This document shows positions 6,160 through 11,692 of a stretch of 11,692 nucleotides of DNA, in pieces. Where the stretch lies: the NCBI GenBank assembly GCA_949746285.1, contig CATJZH010000055.1, positions 1 through 11,692 on the forward strand. Reading direction: 5' to 3'. Every line of letters starts with the position of its first letter. Position 1 is the stretch's first letter. This stretch comes from an uncultured Clostridia bacterium (lineage in GTDB: Bacteria > Bacillota > Clostridia > TANB77 > CAG-508). Position numbers and translations under genes: made by a program. Under the pieces are notes generated by a model, which was not told the DNA's origin, searched no databases, and worked only from the letters and a program-made list of their open reading frames with translations.

Positions 6160-8199
6160 ATGAAATTAACAAAAAAGCAAATAGAATTAAAAGAATGTTT
6201 AAATAAAGAATGGGTAATATCTAATGGAATAGGAGGATATGCTTCATCGACTGTATTAGGAGCAAACACTAGAAGATATCATGGATTATTAGTTGCTCCA
6301 TTAATGCCACCAGCGCTACGATATGTACTTCTTTCAAAAGTGGATGAGAGTATTGTTATAAAAGGTAAAGATTATGGACTTTTCACAAATGTCTGTGAAA
6401 ACTATGTTTCTGATGGTTTTAAAAACTTAGAAAGTTTTGAAAAAGAGTATTTACCTGTTTTTACATATAAAGTAAAAGATGTAAAAATAGTTAAAACTAT
6501 ATCAATGGTACATGGAAGAAATACAGTTGTTATTCAATATAAAATCAAAAATGGAAAAGATGAATCAAGATTAAAATTAGCACCAATTGTAAATTTTAGA
6601 GATTTCCATCAAATGAATACAAATCATAATTATGTTATAAGACAGAAAAATGATAATAATAAAATAAGATTAAAAGTAGATGGAAAAGTAACAACACCAC
6701 TATATCTTTATGTAAATGATGGTGAATATATTGAACATAACAACGATTTATTCAAGAATATGTTTTATATAAAAGAAGAGGAAAGAGGTTTTTATCCAGA
6801 AGAAGACTTAATTATTCCAGGAAGATATGAAGTTGTTATAAAACCAAGAGAGACAAAAGAAATAACATTTGTAGCATCTTTAGAAGATAATACAGAACAA
6901 ATAGATAGTAATAAAGTTTTTGAAGAAGAAATAAATAGATTAGAAAAGATTATAGAAAATACTGAACTTATAAAACAAAAATCTAAATTATCTAAACAAG
7001 ACAAAGATTATAATGAACTTGTAAAAAGCTTACTTATTGCTTCAGAAAGTTTTATAATAAATAGACAAAGTTTTGGAACACACTCAGTTATAGCTGGATT
7101 TCCTTGGTTTTTAGACTGGGGAAGAGATTCATTAATTGCATTTGAAGGTATGTTTTTAATAACTAAAAGATATGATTTAGCAAAAGAAATACTATTAACA
7201 TTTACTAGAGATATTAAATATGGATTAGTTCCAAATGGTTATTCAGGATTTGATAATAGACCATTATACAATAGTGCAGATGCATCATTGTTGTTATTTG
7301 AACAAGTAAACAAATTTTTACAATATACGAAAGATTATGATTTTATAAAAGAAAATATATATGAAAAATTAAAAAATATAATTGAAGAATATACAAAAGG
7401 AACAAATCTTGATAATAATAATATTTTTGTAGAAGAAGATGGATTACTATCATCAGGAACAGAAACAACGCAAAATACATGGATGGATGTGAAAATAGGT
7501 GATTATGCAGTAACACCAAGAAATGGAAATGTTGTTGAATTAAATGCACTATGGTACAATGCATTAAAAACATTAGAAGTACTTTCAAATAAATTTGAAA
7601 GTAAAGATGTTGCAAATACTTACAAAAAATTGGCTGCTAATCATAAAAAAGTATTTGAAAAAAAATTTTACAATAAAAATAAAAAATCTTTATATGATGT
7701 TTTAGGAGACGATAAAATAAGACCTAATCAGCTATTTGCTATATCTACAACATATCCAGTTATTAAACCATCATCAGAAATAGGCAAGACTATTTTTAAA
7801 ACAGTAACAACAAAATTATTAACAAAATATGGATTAAGAACATTAGCAAAAGGAGAAGATGGATATATACCATATTATGAAGGAAATCCAGTAGAAAGAG
7901 ATTCAGCATATCATCAAGGTGTTGTTTGGGTTTGGCTACTAGGTTTATATTCTGATAGTTTTAAAAATATAATAGATGATGAAAAAGATAGATTAGAAAA
8001 AGAAAAATTAGTAATTGAATATGAAAAATTTATAAAAAATGTATTTACTACTTTTAAAACAGAAATAAATAAAGAAGAAGGAATTGGAACAATTTCTGAA
8101 TTATATAGTTCACAAACACCATTTAAACCAGGAGGAACTTTCTCACAAGCTTGGAGTGTATCAGAGGTTTTGAAAATAGTTACTACAATGAAAAAATAA
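6160..8199 (+). CDS. Amylo-alpha-1,6-glucosidase (bacterial/archaeal-type glycogen debranching enzyme, GH133-like)
   Basis: This 679-residue protein probably hydrolyses alpha-1,6 branch points of glycogen or limit dextrins in the cytoplasm; there is no signal peptide. The N-terminal substrate-binding domain of this family covers about 10-250, with EWVISNGIGGYASST (17-31) and NTRRYHGLLVAP (36-47). The C-terminal (alpha/alpha)6 domain covers about 285-675. It carries GFPWFLDWGRDS (313-324), NTWMD (439-443), NGNVVELNALWYNAL (455-469), RPNQLFA (521-527), HQGVVWVWLLG (585-595) and ISELYS (645-650). The separate glucanotransferase half of eukaryotic debranching enzymes is absent. The catalytic acids lie among the conserved D/E in these blocks, but I cannot assign them from memory. 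The length is normal. It starts 15 bases after the YvcK-family gene, behind AAAGGGG (6143-6149), so it belongs to that transcription unit. No glycogen synthase or phosphorylase gene is in the window. Confidence 0.92.
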   Translation: MKLTKKQIELKECLNKEWVISNGIGGYASSTVLGANTRRYHGLLVAPLMPPALRYVLLSKVDESIVIKGKDYGLFTNVCENYVSDGFKNLESFEKEYLPVFTYKVKDVKIVKTISMVHGRNTVVIQYKIKNGKDESRLKLAPIVNFRDFHQMNTNHNYVIRQKNDNNKIRLKVDGKVTTPLYLYVNDGEYIEHNNDLFKNMFYIKEEERGFYPEEDLIIPGRYEVVIKPRETKEITFVASLEDNTEQIDSNKVFEEEINRLEKIIENTELIKQKSKLSKQDKDYNELVKSLLIASESFIINRQSFGTHSVIAGFPWFLDWGRDSLIAFEGMFLITKRYDLAKEILLTFTRDIKYGLVPNGYSGFDNRPLYNSADASLLLFEQVNKFLQYTKDYDFIKENIYEKLKNIIEEYTKGTNLDNNNIFVEEDGLLSSGTETTQNTWMDVKIGDYAVTPRNGNVVELNALWYNALKTLEVLSNKFESKDVANTYKKLAANHKKVFEKKFYNKNKKSLYDVLGDDKIRPNQLFAISTTYPVIKPSSEIGKTIFKTVTTKLLTKYGLRTLAKGEDGYIPYYEGNPVERDSAYHQGVVWVWLLGLYSDSFKNIIDDEKDRLEKEKLVIEYEKFIKNVFTTFKTEINKEEGIGTISELYSSQTPFKPGGTFSQAWSVSEVLKIVTTMKK

Positions 8200-8205
8200 T
8201 TTTAC

Positions 8206-8240
8206 AAAAGCGAATTAACAAAATATATTAGTTCGCTTTT
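8206..8240 (+). terminator. Hairpin terminator or attenuator between debranching enzyme and ABC genes
   Basis: Stem 8206-8218 against 8228-8240 (13 bp with one G-U pair, core AAAAGCGAA/TTCGCTTTT) with a nine-base loop. The arms begin with AAAA and end with TTTT, as in the pnp terminator, but the U run is short and stops at 8240. Only five bases later comes the AGGAG (8246-8250) of the ABC ATPase. It can end the murB-yvcK-debranching transcript. Since I find no clear promoter after it, some read-through into the ABC genes is likely. Confidence 0.75.
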
Positions 8241-8255
8241 ATGTTAGGAGAAAAA

Positions 8256-8975
8256 ATGATAGAATTTAAAAATATTAGTAAATCATATACGAAAAATAAA
8301 AAGTCAGTTAATAATTTAAATTTTGAAGTTAAGAATGGTGAAATATTTGGATTTTTAGGACCAAATGGAGCTGGAAAAACTACTACTATAAAAATGATTA
8401 CAGGAATTTTAGAAATAGATAGTGGAGATATAATTATAGATGGTACAAGTATTACAGAAAAACCAGTAGAAACTAAAAAGAAGTTTGGATATGTTCCAGA
8501 TAATCCAGATATATTTTTAAAATTAAAAGGAATAGAATATTTGAATTTTTTGGCAGATATTTATAAAATATCTACTGCAGAGAGAAAAGAAAGAATTGAA
8601 GAATTATCTAAACAATTTGGTATATATGAAAATTTAAATGATAGAATTCAAAGCTATTCACATGGAATGAAACAAAAAATAATAGTAATAGGAACTTTAC
8701 TTCATAATCCTAAAAATTGGATTTTAGACGAACCTATGACAGGATTAGATCCAAAATCGGCACATGATTTAAAAGTAATGATGAAAAAGCATTCAAGTGA
8801 AGGTAATACTGTGTTTTTTTCAACACACGTGTTAGAAGTAGCTGAAAAATTGTGTGATAGAATAGGGATTATAGATAAAGGAAATTTGATTTTTATTGGA
8901 ACTTATGAAGAAATGAAAAAAAAGTTTAAAGAAAATGCATCTTTAGAAGAATTATTTTTAGAAATTACAGAGTAA
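8256..8975 (+). CDS. ABC transporter ATP-binding protein
   Basis: A 239-residue ATPase subunit that would power the permease encoded next. Motifs in order are Walker A GPNGAGKTT (35-43), the Q-loop region GYVPDNPDIF (78-87), signature SYSHGMKQK (133-141, a variant of LSGGQ), Walker B WILDEP (155-160) with D158 and catalytic E159, the D-loop GLDP (163-166), and the switch H191 in STHVLE. At the Q-loop position the usual Gln is replaced by Asp (D82 in VPDNPD). The SHGMKQK signature and general sequence place it with the ABC-2/EcsA-like exporter ATPases. I choose the ATG at 8256 because AGGAG (8246-8250) lies five bases upstream of it. The in-frame ATG at 8241 touches the hairpin and has no binding site. 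The permease gene starts 13 bases after the stop. Substrate unknown. Confidence 0.93.
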   Translation: MIEFKNISKSYTKNKKSVNNLNFEVKNGEIFGFLGPNGAGKTTTIKMITGILEIDSGDIIIDGTSITEKPVETKKKFGYVPDNPDIFLKLKGIEYLNFLADIYKISTAERKERIEELSKQFGIYENLNDRIQSYSHGMKQKIIVIGTLLHNPKNWILDEPMTGLDPKSAHDLKVMMKKHSSEGNTVFFSTHVLEVAEKLCDRIGIIDKGNLIFIGTYEEMKKKFKENASLEELFLEITE

Positions 8976-8988
8976 GAGAGAATTTGAA

Positions 8989-10620
8989 ATGAAAGATATA
9001 ATATTATTGACTAAAATTTTATTTAAAGAATCAATAAATACAAAAAAAATTACTTTTGGAAAATTTTTATTATTTGTTTTTATATATTTATATATAGCTG
9101 GTTTAATAGGCTATGTAAGTTATGAAATAATAACAAGTCTTATACAAATAAATCAACAAGCAGTTTTTTTGGGAATATGTTTTGTAGATGTATTAGTATT
9201 TGAAATTGTACAAACAATATTTAGTAGTTTAAATATACTATTTTTTTCAAATGATATACAATATTTAATGCCATTACCAATAAAGCCAATTAAAATAGTG
9301 ATAGCAAAAATTAATTGTTTAATAATATCACAATATATTATGGAATTAGTACTTATATTGCCAGCCATGATTTTATATGGATATTTACTTAATGCTGGAA
9401 TTGTTTTTTATATAATGGGATTATTAATTATGATTATGTTTCCTGTTTTTCCTGTTATACTAACAACTATTATAGTAACATTAATAATGAAGTTTACAAA
9501 TATTATAAAAAATAAGGATATGGTGCAATATTTAAGTGTAGGACTAACTCTGATATTTGTGATTTCTATACAACTACTAAATACATCAAATAATTCTATA
9601 ACAAATGAAGAATTAGCAAATATGATAGTAGAGACGAATGGACTTTTAAGTGTATATATTAATTTTTTTATAACCATTAAGTTAGCAGTAAATTCTTTAG
9701 TAAATTATAATAATTTTATGGGAATATTAAATATTGTAATATTAATTTTAGCAGCAGCAAGTGTTTATATTTTAGGTGCTTTACTAATATCAAAAATATA
9801 TATAAAATCAGTAACAAAGATTATGTCTGATGGAATAAAAAGTAAAAAGAAAAGTTTTAATGAAATGACTTTTAAAAAGGCTTCAATAATTAAATCATAT
9901 GTAAAAAAAGAATTTATAAATTTAAATAGAAATCCTATATTTTTTATGCAATGCATTTTACCATCAATTTTATTTCCATTTATTTTTGGAATACCAGTAT
10001 TTTTATCATATAAAGATATGAATTCAGAGGATATAAATATGTTAAAACATTTACTTATTGAAAAAAGTGAAACTTCAATTGGGATTGCTGTAGGATTGCT
10101 TATAGTGGTATTCTTTTTTATGATGAATTTTATATCAGTTACAAGTATATCAAGAGATAGAAATAATGCGAATTTTATGAAATATATACCAATAGATCTA
10201 GAAAAACAATGTGTATATAAATTAATACCAGGAATTATTTTAAATTTTGTACCAATAATGTTTTTTATAGTTGGTTTTATATATTTAGTACCTAGTATAA
10301 GTGTAAAGTCAGTGATTTATTTTGTTATACTTGCTATTTTAATAAATATATTTAATAATTATATGATGATTATTGTTGATTTAAAAAATCCTAAATTAGA
10401 ATGGATGACTGAATATGCAGTAGTAAAGCAAAATATTAATATGTTTTTTCAAATAGCAATTATAGTATTAGAATTTGGAATTATAATGTTTTTGGGCTTT
10501 AAATTTAGTAACCTAGATATGTATGTAATAAGTGTTAGTTTATTATATATAATAGGTATTTGTGCAGTGAAAAAATATATATCTAAAAATAAAAATAAAT
10601 TATTTAGTAAAGTAATGTAA
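8989..10620 (+). CDS. ABC transporter permease, ABC-2-like, two-half architecture
   Basis: A 543-residue integral membrane protein with about 12 hydrophobic segments, by eye near 26-48, 58-84, 108-130, 136-168, 180-197, 218-236, 244-268, 318-338, 362-384, 412-435, 440-464, 483-505 and 510-528, some of them doubtful. It is the natural membrane partner of the upstream ATPase. A short soluble stretch (about 270-310) rich in lysine divides two halves. Each half has a similar cytosolic element: SNDIQYLMPLPIKPIKIVIAK (88-107, with the next residue) and SRDRNNANFMKYIPIDLEKQ (388-407). This recalls the S-x-D...LPI coupling motif of ABC-2-type exporters. The ribosome binding site is weak (AGAGAG at 8976-8981), so translation probably depends on the ATPase gene 13 bases upstream. 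I recognise no named family member; lipid, peptide or antibiotic export are all possible. The call as a permease is firm, the substrate is open. Confidence 0.85.
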   Translation: MKDIILLTKILFKESINTKKITFGKFLLFVFIYLYIAGLIGYVSYEIITSLIQINQQAVFLGICFVDVLVFEIVQTIFSSLNILFFSNDIQYLMPLPIKPIKIVIAKINCLIISQYIMELVLILPAMILYGYLLNAGIVFYIMGLLIMIMFPVFPVILTTIIVTLIMKFTNIIKNKDMVQYLSVGLTLIFVISIQLLNTSNNSITNEELANMIVETNGLLSVYINFFITIKLAVNSLVNYNNFMGILNIVILILAAASVYILGALLISKIYIKSVTKIMSDGIKSKKKSFNEMTFKKASIIKSYVKKEFINLNRNPIFFMQCILPSILFPFIFGIPVFLSYKDMNSEDINMLKHLLIEKSETSIGIAVGLLIVVFFFMMNFISVTSISRDRNNANFMKYIPIDLEKQCVYKLIPGIILNFVPIMFFIVGFIYLVPSISVKSVIYFVILAILINIFNNYMMIIVDLKNPKLEWMTEYAVVKQNINMFFQIAIIVLEFGIIMFLGFKFSNLDMYVISVSLLYIIGICAVKKYISKNKNKLFSKVM

Positions 10621-10648
10621 AAATTATTGAGAGGGAAGAAATATAAAA

Positions 10649-11599
10649 ATGGAAGAGAGTATACCTTTTTATAAAATTTTAAATGAAATATGCGAAGAAA
10701 AAAATATAACTCAAAAAATTCTTTCATATGGTTGGATTAGAGAGTTAGAAAAAGAAAATGAAAAACATCATGTTATTAGATATCAATTTGATTTAAATAA
10801 TGCGACATCTTACAAAATTGCAAATGATAAATATGCAACATACGAAATTCTAAAAGCAAATAATGTACCAATAGTGGAACATAAAATGATATTTAATCCT
10901 TTAACTAGAAGTCTATATTATAAAAATGAATTTTTAGTTAAAGTAAAAGAATTATTTTATAAAAATAATAAAAAAATAGTTATAAAAGCCAATACTTCTT
11001 GTGAAGGAAAAGATGTTTATTTCTGTATAAGTGAAAAAGAAATAGAAGAAGCAGTTCAAAAATTATTTGAAAAAAGAAAAGATACATTAAGTGCTTGTGA
11101 ATACTTAGAAATTGACTATGAATATAGAGCAGTATGTTTAGATGAAGAAATTTTATGTATATATAAGAAAAGAAAAGCATATGTTGTAGGTAATGGCAAA
11201 GATACTCTAAAAGATCTTATTGAAAAGGAAAATATAGTAAATGGTATAGAAATTGATATTATTAAAGATTTAGATTTAAATTATATTCCCAAAGATCAAG
11301 AAGAAGTAACAGTATCATGGAAACACAATTTAAGTAATGGAGCAAAGCCAGTAAAAATAGATGAAAACGATGAATTAGTTAAAAAAATAAAACAAGTAGC
11401 TATACAAGCAGCTAAAGCTTTAAATATAAGGTTTGCAAATATTGATATTGCAGTAACTAATAATAAAAAAATATATGTAATGGAAGTAAATGGTAATGTT
11501 TGTATGAATAAATTTGCAAAAGAATTTCCAAATGGATATAAAATAGCAAAGGAAATTTATTCAAAAGCCATAGACAAGATGTTTCAGCACAAATTTTAG
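10649..11599 (+). CDS. ATP-grasp ligase, cyanophycin-synthetase-like domain
   Basis: A 316-residue stand-alone ATP-grasp enzyme that should join a carboxylate to an amine through an acyl phosphate. Its order of motifs matches the ATP-grasp part of cyanophycin synthetase and related glutathione synthase-type ligases: SYKIANDKYATYEILKANNV (54-73), IVIKANTSCEGKDVYF (110-125) as the ATP-binding loop, YEYRAVCL (157-164), AYVVGNGKDTLKDLIE (177-192), WKHNLSNGAKP (224-234), and FANIDIAV (262-269). The Mg-binding end is MEVNGN (278-283), with E279 and N281 as ligands. The Mur-ligase domain of full cyanophycin synthetase is absent, and the first ~45 residues match nothing I know. The start follows GAGAGGGA (10629-10636) at a long 12-base spacing and lies 28 bases after the permease stop, so it is likely the third gene of the operon. 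The substrates, and any link to what the transporter moves, are inference only. Confidence 0.85.
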   Translation: MEESIPFYKILNEICEEKNITQKILSYGWIRELEKENEKHHVIRYQFDLNNATSYKIANDKYATYEILKANNVPIVEHKMIFNPLTRSLYYKNEFLVKVKELFYKNNKKIVIKANTSCEGKDVYFCISEKEIEEAVQKLFEKRKDTLSACEYLEIDYEYRAVCLDEEILCIYKKRKAYVVGNGKDTLKDLIEKENIVNGIEIDIIKDLDLNYIPKDQEEVTVSWKHNLSNGAKPVKIDENDELVKKIKQVAIQAAKALNIRFANIDIAVTNNKKIYVMEVNGNVCMNKFAKEFPNGYKIAKEIYSKAIDKMFQHKF

Positions 11600-11609
11600 G
11601 TAAAAAAAC

Positions 11610-11638
11610 TTGACACTTTGCAATAATACATATAAAAT
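11610..11638 (+). promoter_or_regulatory. Strong sigma-A promoter for a gene beyond the window
   Basis: A perfect TTGACA (11610-11615), a 17-base spacer and TAAAAT (11633-11638, 5 of 6 matches). It starts 10 bases after the ATP-grasp stop. The remaining 54 bases are an AT-only leader, apart from AGGG near 11647. The ATG at the very last bases has no ribosome binding site in front. I see no terminator for the ABC/ATP-grasp operon here, so its transcript may run on. Confidence 0.7.
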
Positions 11639-11692
11639 AATAATATAGGGAAAAATACAATATAAATTATATAAATAATAATAAAATTTATG

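Noticed and set aside
11690..11692. Terminal ATG as the start of a next gene
   Set aside because: No ribosome binding site within range and no following codons to judge.
1..11692. CRISPR arrays, tRNA or rRNA genes, insertion sequences, riboswitches
   Set aside because: I saw no spaced direct repeats, cloverleaf-like or rRNA-like sequence, transposase motifs or terminal inverted repeats. The leaders are short and AT-rich, without recognisable riboswitch cores.

Overview
The window reads as chromosomal DNA of a very AT-rich (roughly 20-30 % GC by line) low-GC Firmicute, most likely class Clostridia. The reasons are strong AGGAGG-type ribosome binding sites, TTGACA/TATAAT-type promoters, A/T-ending codons throughout, TGG (not TGA) for Trp, and clostridial-looking housekeeping genes: PNPase, a MurB with the YPNAGS motif, and a membrane-anchored YvcK-type protein. 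The species cannot be named from this window, and a gut lineage is only a guess.

Layout. (1) Positions 2-997 hold the 3' part of pnp. It ends at a symmetric hairpin (1011-1050) that can stop transcription from both sides. (2) Convergent to pnp, at 1062-1196 on the minus strand, lies a previously overlooked 44-codon gene for a small single-span membrane protein. It has its own consensus-like promoter and a perfect ribosome binding site. (3) After an AT-rich non-coding stretch, a stand-alone transcription unit (promoter 1413-1441, gene 1504-2748, terminator 2769-2799) encodes a membrane-bound family 2 glycosyltransferase with a synthase-like D,D,D,QxxRW motif set. (4) A metallo-beta-lactamase/RNase Z-like hydrolase (2860-3573) follows with its own promoter. 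(5) murB (3665-4582) overlaps by one base a divergent, membrane-anchored YvcK-family gene (4582-6144). A GH133-type amylo-alpha-1,6-glucosidase (6160-8199) follows 15 bases later, and a hairpin terminator closes the unit at 8206-8240. (6) A probable three-gene operon follows: ABC ATPase (8256-8975), a 543-residue ABC permease (8989-10620) and a cyanophycin-synthetase-like ATP-grasp ligase (10649-11599). (7) The last 90 bases hold a strong promoter for a gene beyond the window.

How the genes fit together. The murB-YvcK-debranching group joins peptidoglycan precursor synthesis, a factor that in other Firmicutes links carbon status to wall synthesis, and breakdown of storage alpha-glucan. The usual companions rapZ and whiA are absent here. 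The YvcK protein has lost most of the conserved sugar-nucleotide-site motif that I recall for the family. The ABC/ATP-grasp group looks like a small ligase-plus-transport module of unknown product. The points most worth attention are the 44-residue membrane protein with a possible antisense promoter inside it, the degenerate YvcK, and the ATP-grasp/ABC operon, whose first ribosome binding site sits directly against a terminator hairpin.
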